From Methanofervidicoccus sp. A16 (GTDB lineage Archaea; AGJL01; Methanococci; Methanococcales; Methanococcaceae): a stretch of 64,000 nucleotides of DNA. Shown piece by piece: positions 1-8,900 of the stretch. The translations under genes and the position numbers were made by a program. Where the stretch lies: assembly GCF_003351865.1 (NCBI RefSeq), contig NZ_CP022242.1:1178001-1242000 (forward strand), in the 5' to 3' direction. Below the pieces are notes generated by a model. That model worked only from the letters and a program-made list of their open reading frames with translations. It was not told where the DNA came from and ran no database searches. How positions within the stretch are numbered: the stretch's first letter is position 1; the number at the start of each line of letters is the position of its first letter.

Positions 1-1
1 T

Positions 2-208
2 GTAGATGAGGCAGTATACCTCTCCGACAGGGTTATAGTGATGACTGCAAGACCTGGAAGGATAAAGGATATTATTTCTATAGACCTACCAAGACCTAGA
101 AAAAGAGATACCTTGGAGTTTATAGAGTATAGAAAAAGAATAGTAAATATATTAAAGGATGAGGTACTTAAGTCATATAATATGTATAATTATTCAAAAG
201 ATGTATAA
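2..208 (+). CDS. ABC transporter ATP-binding protein, C-terminal fragment (cut by window start)
   Basis: An open frame enters at the left edge and stops with TAA at 206-208, leaving 68 residues. It reads like the tail of a nitrate/sulfonate/taurine-type (SsuB/TauB) ATPase: the part after the H-loop has 'DEAVYLSDRVIVMTARPGR' followed by 'IDLPRPR', which is characteristic of that subfamily. Walker A, Walker B and the signature lie outside the window, so the subfamily rests on the tail alone. It would energise a membrane importer. A binding protein of the same transporter class sits far away at 51.5 kb, so the two need not work together. PhoU-like and NikR-like regulators follow closely on the same strand. 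Confidence 0.8.
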   Translation, partial: VDEAVYLSDRVIVMTARPGRIKDIISIDLPRPRKRDTLEFIEYRKRIVNILKDEVLKSYNMYNYSKDV

Positions 209-220
209 AAATGTGGTAAA

Positions 221-1045
221 ATGTTAAGAGGTAAAGATGCCACATTGGCGGCAATCATAGAAACAATAATAAAGGAAGAACCTGAAACCCAGGATGAAAT
301 AGCAAAGAAGTTGAATATAAGTAGAAGATACGTTGCAAAGTTGCTGAAACCTCTAATAGATGAAAAAATAGTTCTACATCCCTACGTTGTAGATATAGAG
401 AAGTTGTCCAAGTTAGAGATATACAACAATATAGAAAAACCTATATCCCATATTATAGACCTACTGGATAAGATGGGTAATAACGTACTACAGAACTTAG
501 ATAAGGTTCACAACGCAGTGAAAACAGGAAATACAGAGGATGCAAAGAGTATTATATTCCAAGATTACACTCTTAACAAGTTGGAGGAAGAGGTTAATAT
601 TACCCTTAAGATGGACAACCTTAAATATCTACCCTCTAAACAGACTGCACTTCTATCTAAGATAGCCTCCAATATTGAGAGATGCGGTGATTACCTGTCA
701 AATATCGCAGAGGAGGTTATAGGAGGACTCCATATAAAAGAGTATCTCCATAAGGATATAGATGAGATATTTAGTATAATCAGGAGAATGTTCATCATAG
801 CCATGGATATGGTGAAAGATAAAAAATCCTCCTATGAGATATACGACTTAGAGAAGGAACTACATAGAAAGTTGGAAAAGATTATGAAGGTTCTATCTGA
901 GAGGGAGAAATGTAAGACTAAAAATATAAATTACTATATTCAATTTGGAATGTTTCTGAAGGATATCGAGAGGTTTGGAGATAGATGTATAAAGATATTT
1001 GAAACAGGTAGGGAGTTCCATTATGGGGACGTAGAGAGAAGTTAA
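221..1045 (+). CDS. HTH plus PhoU-domain regulator
   Basis: A 274-residue cytoplasmic protein. Residues about 10-55 look like a winged helix ('TQDEIAKKLNISRRYVAKLL'). The rest is predicted helical and has PhoU-type features, including 'IERCGDYLSNIAEEV' and 'KDIERFGDRCIKIFE', the two E/D-rich metal-binding repeats typical of PhoU. Archaeal PhoU proteins with an N-terminal DNA-binding domain are known next to phosphate or other oxyanion transport genes and are thought to adjust uptake. The gene starts 12 bases after the ABC ATPase stop and is followed 28 bases later by a CopG/NikR-like regulator, so the three probably form one unit. The substrate sensed cannot be read from the sequence. Confidence 0.8.
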   Translation: MLRGKDATLAAIIETIIKEEPETQDEIAKKLNISRRYVAKLLKPLIDEKIVLHPYVVDIEKLSKLEIYNNIEKPISHIIDLLDKMGNNVLQNLDKVHNAVKTGNTEDAKSIIFQDYTLNKLEEEVNITLKMDNLKYLPSKQTALLSKIASNIERCGDYLSNIAEEVIGGLHIKEYLHKDIDEIFSIIRRMFIIAMDMVKDKKSSYEIYDLEKELHRKLEKIMKVLSEREKCKTKNINYYIQFGMFLKDIERFGDRCIKIFETGREFHYGDVERS

Positions 1046-1073
1046 GAGATAGGTAATACCTGGTGATATTACT

Positions 1074-1481
1074 ATGGTTAACGTTGAGAGAATAAGTTTA
1101 TCCTTCCCTAAATTTCTCCTAAAAGAGATTGATGAAGTAGTAAAAAATAAGGGATACTCCAGTAGAAGTGAACTTATAAGGGATGCTGTTAGAAAGTACA
1201 TCTTAGAGAGTAATCAACTAGATAAAAGGAACCCTATTAGTGCTATTATTATAGTAGTGTATAACCCAACAAAAAACTCTATGGAGGAGATGAGTAAGGC
1301 ATACTTTGAACACAACAGTATAGTGAAGTCTATAAACCAATCCTACATTACAACATCCTGTGGTAGTAATAAGAAGGTTGAAATATTTATTGTAGAGGGA
1401 AATTCAGAGGAGGTTTCTAAATTTTACAGTAAAGTATCTAACTTGGATGGAAAGATTTACGACAAGATAATAGTGTTTTAA
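1074..1481 (+). CDS. NikR-like ribbon-helix-helix regulator lacking most nickel ligands
   Basis: A 135-residue protein with an N-terminal ribbon-helix-helix (residues about 5-45, 'ISLSFPKFLLKEIDEVV' then 'SRSELIRDAVRKYI') and a C-terminal ACT-like domain laid out as in NikR. In E. coli NikR nickel is held by H76, H87, H89 and C95. Here the first His is present in 'YFEHNS', but the positions matching H87, H89 and C95 read Q, Y and K by my hand alignment. A nearby 'TTSC' offers one displaced Cys. It may therefore sense another metal or ligand, or be a metal-independent paralogue. It probably binds DNA as a tetramer made of RHH dimers. It is co-directional with the PhoU-like gene. The family call is firm; the nickel response is doubtful. 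Confidence 0.8.
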   Translation: MVNVERISLSFPKFLLKEIDEVVKNKGYSSRSELIRDAVRKYILESNQLDKRNPISAIIIVVYNPTKNSMEEMSKAYFEHNSIVKSINQSYITTSCGSNKKVEIFIVEGNSEEVSKFYSKVSNLDGKIYDKIIVF

Positions 1482-1524
1482 GGAAGTAATTTTAAAACTA
1501 ATTGTAAAATTAATAATTATAATA

Positions 1525-1766
1525 ACTTTTATACCCATCAAAGTAATAATTTAAATAATAAAAATTATAATTAAAATAAAAGACTGCAATAAAATTAATA
1601 ATAGCAACTTGTTAGGAAGGATCTACTCCACTTCTATAGTGTCTTAGAGTATCCCAGGAGAGATTATCTATCTCTTATTTTGATTTTAATACATTCTTCT
1701 TATACTTTTAGTTTTTATAATTATTTTCCTTATTCTTTAAATTATCCTTTTGATGGGAATTAGAGT
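1525..1766 (+). mobile_element. MITE-like element, core type A (copy A1)
   Basis: A non-coding 242 bp element with imperfect long terminal inverted repeats. The left end resembles ACCC-type heads ('TACCCATCAAAG' survives) and the right end reads 'TTGATGGGAATTAGAGT'. The central part (about 1585-1655) carries the type A core, recognisable by 'GTTAGGAAGGATCTACTCC' and 'TCTTAGAGTATCCCAGGAG'. The same core recurs near 40.2, 41.8, 57.3 and 60.2 kb. No matching target duplication remains here, so it is probably an old copy. Confidence 0.65.
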
Positions 1767-1858
1767 ATAAAAATTATTATAATAATAAAAAATATTTTAA
1801 ATAAAAGTAGATAATAAAATTAATAAAAAAGAGAAGAAAAAACTTTTAAGAATAAGGC

Positions 1859-1906
1859 TTAACAGAAATCCTGTTCAGTTTTTCCAGTACTTGCTACAGT
1901 CTAGGA
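1859..1906 (-). repeat. Dispersed repeat core type C (inverted copy)
   Basis: About 48 bases that match, on the opposite strand, the type C core seen most clearly at 46.13 kb ('TGGACTACACTAAGTACTG'). Here the copy reads 'TAACAGAAATCCTGTTCAG' then 'CCAGTACTTGCTACAGTC'. No open frame is present. The surrounding 1767-2150 is very AT-rich, with runs of A and T and no other recognisable feature apart from a TATA-like 'TTTTTTATACC' about 55 bases before the Hcp start. Confidence 0.5.
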
Positions 1907-2214
1907 AAATAAAGGAGTTTATTTTATTTTTTTGCCTATATTTATTCTTTATTTAAGGTACCAACATTTTAGGATTTTTTTTTCGTTTTTTAATTTAATT
2001 TTTTATTTTTATAATCATTATTTTTTACTATAAATTCTCAGAGACTCTACATCTACAGTATTACTATTTTTATAATTAGTATTACTATTTATACAATATA
2101 GTCTCATAAAAGAGATAATTTTTATACATATAATTTAATAAGGGTTGTCAAAAATTTTTTTATACCATAATACCACTAATAACATTATTGAAAAAAGTAA
2201 AAAGGGCGTATAAA

Positions 2215-3870
2215 ATGAGATACGAGAAAAGACCAACAAAGATGTTCTGCTACCAGTGTCAGGAGACTGCAAGGAATACAGGTTGTACAGTTGTAGGTGT
2301 ATGTGGTAAGAAGGATAACGTGGCCAATCTTCAAGATCTTTTAGTATATACTATAAAAGGGTTAGCCTATGTGTGTGAAAAGGTAGGTAGATCCACTGAG
2401 GAGATCGATAGATATATAGTAGATGGGTTATTTGCCACAATCACAAACGTGAATTTTGACGACAGGGACATAATAGAGAGGATAAAGAGAGGTATTGAAC
2501 TTAGGGAGAATTTAAAGAAAGAACTTCCTAACGGTGTAGAGTTGCCTGACTGTGCTACATGGATACCAGAGAATGAGGAGGATATCGTTGAAAAGGCCAA
2601 TTCAAAAGAGGTATCTATCCTAGCTACAGAGGATGAGGATATAAGATCCCTAAGGGAGTTGATCACCTACGGAGTTAAGGGAATAGGAGCCTATCTACAT
2701 CATGGTATGGTACTGGGGTACAACGATGAAAATATCCACAAGTTTATAAAGAGGGCACTTGTATCCACTTTGGACGACAGTCTATCGATGGATGATCTCT
2801 TGGCCCTTGTACTTGAAACTGGTAAGTATGCAGTAGACACCATGGCTCTACTTGATAAGGCACATACAGAGTCCTACGGACACCCTGAAATAACAGAGGT
2901 AAATATTGGAGTTAGAAACAACCCAGGTATATTGATAAGTGGTCATGACTTAAAAACCTTGGAGCAACTCTTAGAACAGACTAAGGGCACCGGTGTAGAT
3001 GTATATACCCACAGTGAGATGCTACCTGCCCACTACTACCCTGCATTTAAGAAGTACGATCACTTTGTAGGTAACTATGGAGGTTCATGGTACAGACAGA
3101 GGGAGGAATTTGAGGCATTCAATGGACCGATTATAATGACAACAAACTGTCTAGTACCTCCAAAGGACAGTTATAAGGATAGGTTATATACCACAGGATG
3201 TGCCTCCTATCCAGGTGTAAAGAGGATCCCTGAGGACGAGAACGGTAATAAGGACTTCTCGGAGGTAATAGAGCAGGCTAAAAAGTGTGCTCCTCCAAAG
3301 GAACTTGAGAGGGGGAAGATAGTAGGAGGATTTGCCCACAACCAGGTGTTGTCATTGGCTGACAAGATCGTCGAGGCTGTAAAATCTGGAACTATAAGGA
3401 AGTTCGTTGTAATGGCAGGGTGTGATGGAAGACACAGTAGTAGGGAGTACTACACTGAGTTTGCAAAGGCTCTACCAAAGGACACTGTAATACTTACAGC
3501 AGGATGTGCAAAGTATAGATACATAAAGTTGGACTTAGGGGATATAAACGGTATTCCAAGGGTGTTGGATGCTGGACAGTGTAACGACTCCTACTCCCTG
3601 GCAGTGGTAGCCCTCAAGTTGAAGGAGGTATTTAATTTAGAGGATATAAATCAACTACCGATTGCGTACAACGTAGCATGGTATGAGCAGAAGGCAGTGG
3701 CAGTACTCTTAGCACTACTCTACTTAGGAGTTAAGAATATCCTCCTAGGACCTACACTACCGGCCTTCTTATCTCCAAATGTGGCAAAGGTACTTGTAGA
3801 TAAATTTGGAATTGGGACAATCTCAACTGTAGAGGAGGATATTAAAAAGTTGATATACGATGAGAAATAA
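2215..3870 (+). CDS. hcp: Hybrid cluster protein (hydroxylamine reductase family)
   Basis: A cytoplasmic iron-sulfur protein of about 551 residues. Near the N-terminus is a C-X2-C-X8-C-X5-C motif ('[19 protein letters not shown]', residues 12-30) for the proximal cubane cluster. The residues that hold the hybrid 4Fe-2S-2O cluster are also visible: 'TNCLVPP', 'TTGCASYPG', '[10 protein letters not shown]', 'TAGCAKYRY' and 'GQCNDSYS'. The family can reduce hydroxylamine in vitro and is linked to nitric oxide or peroxide stress. A reading frame extends upstream to a TTG at 2188, but the ATG at 2215 has AGGG about nine bases before it and is preferred. A cupin and a ferredoxin follow on the same strand; the ferredoxin could supply electrons. 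Confidence 0.92.
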   Translation: MRYEKRPTKMFCYQCQETARNTGCTVVGVCGKKDNVANLQDLLVYTIKGLAYVCEKVGRSTEEIDRYIVDGLFATITNVNFDDRDIIERIKRGIELRENLKKELPNGVELPDCATWIPENEEDIVEKANSKEVSILATEDEDIRSLRELITYGVKGIGAYLHHGMVLGYNDENIHKFIKRALVSTLDDSLSMDDLLALVLETGKYAVDTMALLDKAHTESYGHPEITEVNIGVRNNPGILISGHDLKTLEQLLEQTKGTGVDVYTHSEMLPAHYYPAFKKYDHFVGNYGGSWYRQREEFEAFNGPIIMTTNCLVPPKDSYKDRLYTTGCASYPGVKRIPEDENGNKDFSEVIEQAKKCAPPKELERGKIVGGFAHNQVLSLADKIVEAVKSGTIRKFVVMAGCDGRHSSREYYTEFAKALPKDTVILTAGCAKYRYIKLDLGDINGIPRVLDAGQCNDSYSLAVVALKLKEVFNLEDINQLPIAYNVAWYEQKAVAVLLALLYLGVKNILLGPTLPAFLSPNVAKVLVDKFGIGTISTVEEDIKKLIYDEK

Positions 3871-3925
3871 TTATTATTAAATTTTTTATTATTATTTTTA
3901 TTATTTTAATAATGAAAGGGATAAT

Positions 3926-4279
3926 ATGATAGAGAAGGTCTATAAATTTACTAGGGAATCTGATACAAAGGTTGTAGAGAAGATAGTAAACACCGAAGAC
4001 GTTCAGATCATCCATATGATATTCCCTAAGGGAGAGGGTACTCCTAAACACTACACCAACTCTAACGTCCATCTTATAGTTGTAAGGGGGGAGATGACTC
4101 TAACGTTGGAGGATGGAGAACCAAAGGTTTATCCCGCTGGAACAATAATATACATACCCTTCAATACAAAGATGATCGCCCAAAATTTAACTTCAGATAT
4201 TTTGGAATTCTTCGTAATCAAGGCGCCTCATCCCTCAAAGATCGGAGGACCAGAAGAACCCATCAAAGTAGACGATTAA
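3926..4279 (+). CDS. Small single-domain cupin protein
   Basis: A 117-residue protein with a single cupin beta-barrel. 'HLIVVRGEMTLTLEDGE' resembles cupin motif 1 and 'YPAGTIIYIPFNT' motif 2, although the usual two metal-binding histidines of motif 1 are only partly present ('GTPKHYTNSNVH'). The C-terminus 'IKAPHPSKIGGPE' is seen in small archaeal cupins. The substrate is unknown. It lies 55 bases after hcp and 61 bases before a ferredoxin, so a shared redox or stress role is possible but only inferred. The ATG start follows 'AAAGGGATAAT'. Confidence 0.75.
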   Translation: MIEKVYKFTRESDTKVVEKIVNTEDVQIIHMIFPKGEGTPKHYTNSNVHLIVVRGEMTLTLEDGEPKVYPAGTIIYIPFNTKMIAQNLTSDILEFFVIKAPHPSKIGGPEEPIKVDD

Positions 4280-4340
4280 ATAGTTAAATTTATATATCTA
4301 TTATTAAAACTCCTAATCAAAAACAAAAAATGGTGAATAG

Positions 4341-4535
4341 ATGCCCAGTGTAACGATAGATTACCAGACATGTAAAGGCGCCAAAGAGTGTGGAGAGTGT
4401 TATCATAACTGTCCAATGGAGGTTTTCGCCGTTGAGGGAGATAAGGTAGTTGTAGCCAATGAGGAGGAATGTACAGGTTGTGGTGTCTGTGAGGATGTCT
4501 GTCCAACAGGTGCTGTTAAGGTAAAATTTGAGTAA
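4341..4535 (+). CDS. 2[4Fe-4S] ferredoxin
   Basis: A 64-residue ferredoxin with two cluster motifs. The first is slightly stretched, C-X5-C-X2-C-X3-CP ('CKGAKECGECYHNCP'), and the second is classical, 'CTGCGVCEDVCP'. Such ferredoxins carry electrons to cytoplasmic oxidoreductases. A TATA-like 'AATTTATATATC' lies about 60 bases upstream, suggesting its own promoter, and the start is preceded by 'TGGTGAATAG'. It may serve the hybrid cluster protein upstream; that is inference from position. Confidence 0.88.
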   Translation: MPSVTIDYQTCKGAKECGECYHNCPMEVFAVEGDKVVVANEEECTGCGVCEDVCPTGAVKVKFE

Positions 4536-4593
4536 AATCTTTAATTTTTTATTTTTGTTTATTTATATATTTATATAAATAATTGGTGAAATT

Positions 4594-4968
4594 ATGGATA
4601 ATCTAAAGGAGATTATGTTAAAGATAATATGCAACAAGATAAAGATGACAGTTCTTGCAAAGTTCCTCTCTATAGAGGAGTACCGTAGTAATATATTGGA
4701 GGATTTTTCTGAGGTTCAGAGGGAAGGGGTTGAAACACTATATGAAAAGTACCTTATCTACTACGGGAAACCTGATATAAAATTTGAGGTAGATTCTAAG
4801 GAGAATATAATGGATATCTTAGGGGAAACTATTGAACTGGAGAAAACCTTTGCAAAAAGAATAGGGGCAAACTTTGGAATCAGACAGAGTGTTATTCATA
4901 ACTTAGCAGAGGATGAAAAATACTATTACCATTTGAAAAAGTTGCTGTCGAAAGATCTTCAAGAGTAA
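4594..4968 (+). CDS. Small helical protein of unknown function
   Basis: I do not recognise this 124-residue protein. It is charged and looks all-helical, with no signal peptide or membrane segment. Two Glu-rich stretches ('EDFSEVQREGVETLYEKY' and 'LAEDEKYYYHLKKLL') vaguely recall ferritin/rubrerythrin helices, but the canonical E..ExxH pairs are not clear. It has a good ribosome-binding site (GGTGA, six bases before ATG) and a strong TATA-like run ('TTTATATATTTATATA', about 4560-4575) just upstream, so it is probably expressed from its own promoter. It stands between a ferredoxin gene and a 1 kb non-coding gap. Confidence 0.6.
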   Translation: MDNLKEIMLKIICNKIKMTVLAKFLSIEEYRSNILEDFSEVQREGVETLYEKYLIYYGKPDIKFEVDSKENIMDILGETIELEKTFAKRIGANFGIRQSVIHNLAEDEKYYYHLKKLLSKDLQE

Positions 4969-5201
4969 ATTTTTAATTTTTGGGTAATCTTTTAGAGTAA
5001 TCTTTTTCTGGAAGTTCTTTTCTTGTTATGATGAAGAATATTAAGTTTTTAATAAGGTTTTTAACAATGTCTGTTCTGTTGTAAGAATTTCGGCCATTAT
5101 TTTAAAATTTATATACCTACGCCTCTCTCTTTTTTATAAATCATTAATAAATCCTAGGTTTCATTAATAACCTTATAATTTGCTTTAATAAAATTAATAA
5201 T

Positions 5202-5536
5202 ACCCTAGTTCCCGTCAAAAGGATAGTTTAAAAAATAATAAAAATAATTATAAAAATAATAAAATAAAGAATAATATTTAAAAAACAGAAAACTCTTATC
5301 ATCCTAGATACAGAAAATTTTAAAATAAATATTGAAGGAGAACGATCCTCTGTATATCTTTTAATACATGAATTCAGAGTAAGATCTCCTATCCTACCTA
5401 AGTGATCAGAAAGATCCTAGAATGTTTAATAGTTTTTATATGATTTTATACTGATTATTTTCATTATGATTTTTATTAATAATGATTATTATTATTTTCA
5501 TTATTCTTTTAATCGCTACTTGGTGGGAACTAAGGT
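5202..5536 (+). mobile_element. MITE-like element, core type B (copy B1), with 8-bp target duplication
   Basis: A non-coding 335 bp element that begins 'ACCCTAGTTCCCGTCAAAA' and ends with the inverted counterpart 'GGTGGGAACTAAGGT'. The arms are AT-rich and complementary over roughly 50 bases. It is flanked by an exact 8-bp direct repeat, TTAATAAT, at 5194-5201 and 5537-5544. Its centre carries the type B core ('GAACGATCCTCTGTATATC', 'AGTAAGATCTCCTATC', 'GATCAGAAAGATCCTAG'), also seen at 33.8, 45.9 (inverted) and 60.4 kb. No transposase is encoded. Confidence 0.8.
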
Positions 5537-5544
5537 TTAATAAT

Positions 5545-5980
5545 ATAATTAAAATAATATAAAAACATCTAAATAAATAAAATTTAAAAAACTGATGTAA
5601 TACCACAAAACAGATAAATATCGTTTCAACGTTGCCGGATCACTACCTCTATCGACGATAAAATTTTACCAACCCTTAACATCTCTGTCGTAGCCTATAA
5701 TAACACTTAATATCTAATTTCCAGTATAACTGGGGGACCCATCACCTTTCTAACATTCCATAGGTTTAAAGCCTAAAATCTCTGTAATTTCTACACTCTT
5801 TAACGATTTTATTTTTTCTATTTTATTTATTATAAAAATGATAAAGAGCAAAGAAGGGACTGGGCTTTACAGATAAATTTAGATTTTATATGGAACATAC
5901 TTTAAATATTAAATTTATTATAAAGTTTAGTTTAACTTTAATAAAGTTATTTATATAGAAAAATAAAAATTGGGATCTTT
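5545..5980. other. Non-coding gap upstream of cobN
   Basis: No confident gene lies in these 436 bases. The stretch 5620-5790 is less AT-rich than the other spacers and may be a decayed gene, but every frame on both strands is broken by stops. A TATA-like 'TTATTTATATAG' at about 5948-5959 is a plausible cobN promoter element. Confidence 0.4.
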
Positions 5981-8900
5981 ATGGTAAGAATAGCCTTTGT
6001 ATCTACTGTGGATAGTGACGACTTAGTTTTTGAAGAAGCGTATGAGAAAGTTAAGGATTATCTAGAATTTAAAATATTAAAAAATGATTACAGCGAAAAG
6101 GAGTTTAAGGAGTTTCTAGAGTTTGTTAAAAAATCTAATATAGTATTTACAAAACTTATGGGAGGAAAAGACGCCTTTAAGGGTTTCGATGAATTGAGGA
6201 AAGTTACTGAGGAGTATAACATTCCATTTTTACCTCTACCTACAGTAAATGAAGTACATCCTGATCTCTTAGAGGCTACCACTGTAGATGATGAGGTTAG
6301 GGAAAAGGTAATGAAGTATCTAAGTTACGAGGGAGTTGAAAACTATAAGAACTTACTTCTATATTTAGCAAGTACCTTTGGAGACAGTTCTATAGAATAC
6401 GAGGAGCCAAAACCTACACCTTGGCAGGGAATTTATTATAAGGGGAGATACTTCGAGGATTTAGAGGAGTATCTATCGTTCTTAGGTGTATCCAAGGAGG
6501 AGTTAAAGAAAAAGCCCACTGTTGGAATACTCTTCTATAGAAACTGGTTTATTGCAAACAACATCGACTACGTAGATTACCTAATAGATACCATCGAGAG
6601 GAAGGGAGGTATTCCTATTGGGATATTCTCCTCCCATCTAAAAAATGATTTGGGGGCACTTGGTACCTTGGAGACATTTAGGAGGTACTTCTACATAGAT
6701 GGAAAACCTGTGATAGATGTTCTAATAAATACAACGATGTTTACACTATCCATGGGTATAAGGGATGACTACTTAGAGGAACCTCAATTTCTGAAGGAAC
6801 TTAACACACCGATATTACAGGGTATAATATCTACTGGATACATCGAGGAGTGGGAGAGATCTGAGAGGGGCCTTAATCCCATAGATCTCGTTATCGGTAT
6901 GGCGATGCCTGAGTTTGACGGGGCGATAATACACTTCCCTATAGGGGGGAAGAAGAAGGTTAAGGAGGGTAGAGTTGGGGTTCCTATTGTAAAGTACAAA
7001 CCTATTAGGGATAGATGTGAGAAGATAGTAGATTTAGCATTGAAATACGTAGATCTGAAGTTAAAGGATAACAGGGATAAGAAGATTGCAATAGTATTCC
7101 ACAACTATCCACCGAGAAACGATAAGATCGCATCTGCCTTTGGGTTGGACAGTCCAGAGAGTGTAGTTAATATACTGAAGGAGTTGAGGAGAAGGGGTTT
7201 CCTTGTGGAGAGGTTGTATAGTAGTGGGAACGAACTTATTGAGGAGATTCTGGATCATGTAACTAACGATATAAGGTTTCTAACTGAGGAGAAGATAAAG
7301 AGAACTGTGGATAAGATAGATAAAAAAACCTATGAGAGGTGGTTCAACAGTCTATCTGAGAGGGTTAAGAAGGAGTTAATAGAGCATTGGGGCTCTATAC
7401 CTGGAGATGTTATGAACTTCAGGGGAGAGTTGATAATCCCAGGTATAATAAATGGAAATATATTCATATCCCTTCAACCACCAAGGGGCTTTGGAGAGGA
7501 TCCATCGAAGATATACCACTGTCCAGATCTACCTCCATCCCACTACTATATCGCATTCTACAAGTGGATCAGGGATGTCTTTAAGGCAGATGCTGTTATC
7601 CACGTGGGGAAGCATGGTAGTTTAGAGTGGCTACCTGGGAAGTGTGTTGGACTCTCAAAGGACTGTTATCCAGATATAAATATGGAACTTCCAAATATCT
7701 ACCCCTATATTGTAAATAACCCTGGTGAAGGTACCCAGGCAAAGAGGAGATCCTACGCTACAATAGTATCCCATCTAATACCTCCTATGACTATTTCGGA
7801 TCTCTATGGAGAACTCTCTGAACTGGAAGGGTACATAGGGGAGTACTACGAGGCTGAGGGTAGGGAGAAAAAGGAGTTTTTAAGGAAGAAGATACTGGAG
7901 AAGATTAAGGAGTTAAAACTAGATGAGGATCTCATAGATGGGAGGATTATAGAGAGGGTAGATATTGAATTTGAGGATCTACTGGATAAGATCCATGACT
8001 ATATAGAGGAGATAAAGTACAGGCAGATAAACGATGGACTCCATATTATGGGGGCGCCCTTGGAGGGGGAGAGGTTAATAAACATGATATTTATGATAAT
8101 AAGGTATCAGTTTGACTACTTGAAGAGGATTTCAGAGGTGCTAAATTACAACTGGGAGGAGTTGAATGAACATCCAGGTAGGTATCAGAAGTTGATAGAT
8201 GAGGTGTATAAATACGGTATATCCCTCCTTCAGGAGTACAGTAGATACAACTTCCAGGAGGAATATATAGATAGATTGAAAACCCTTCCTGTAAATGAGG
8301 ACTTAAGGGACGTTTTAAAGGTTGTATCTAAGATATACAGAAACTTGATGAGGGTGGAGGAGGAGATAAAACATACAGTAGATGCCCTTGAGGGGTGTTA
8401 TGTGCCTCCAAGGGTGGCTGGGGCTCCCACTAAGGATATAAATTGTCTTCCAACTGGGAGGAACTTCTACTCCTGTAATCCTCAGGAGATACCTACAAAG
8501 TCGGCATACGAGATGGGGAAGAGACTTGCAGAAGATCTTATAAAGAAGTACTTAGAGGAGGAGGGCAAATATCCAGAGTACTTGGGGATAGTAATATGGG
8601 GATCTCCCACCATGAGGACGAGGGGGGATGATATTGGGGAGGTACTGTATCTCTTAGGGGTTAAACCTGTATGGAACAAGATGGGGAGGGTTGTAGGTAT
8701 CGAGGTAATTCCATTGGAGGAGTTGAAGAGGCCTAGGATAGACGTTACACTGAGGGTAAGTGGGTTATTCAGGGACACCTTCCCACAGGTTATTGAACTT
8801 ATAGACGAGGCTATAAGGAAGGTTGCAAACCTTCCAGAGCCTGAGGAGATGAACTTTGTTAAAAAGCACTACAGGGAGGAGGTTGAGGAGAAGATAAAAA

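Noticed and set aside
5600-5800. A TnpB-type transposase remnant, suggested by 'GYDRDVKG'
   Set aside because: The surrounding fragments are in the wrong order for TnpB and no zinc-finger cysteines precede the motif.
5545-5980. A cobalamin riboswitch before cobN
   Set aside because: I see no B12-box-like conserved core, and such riboswitches are not expected in this group.
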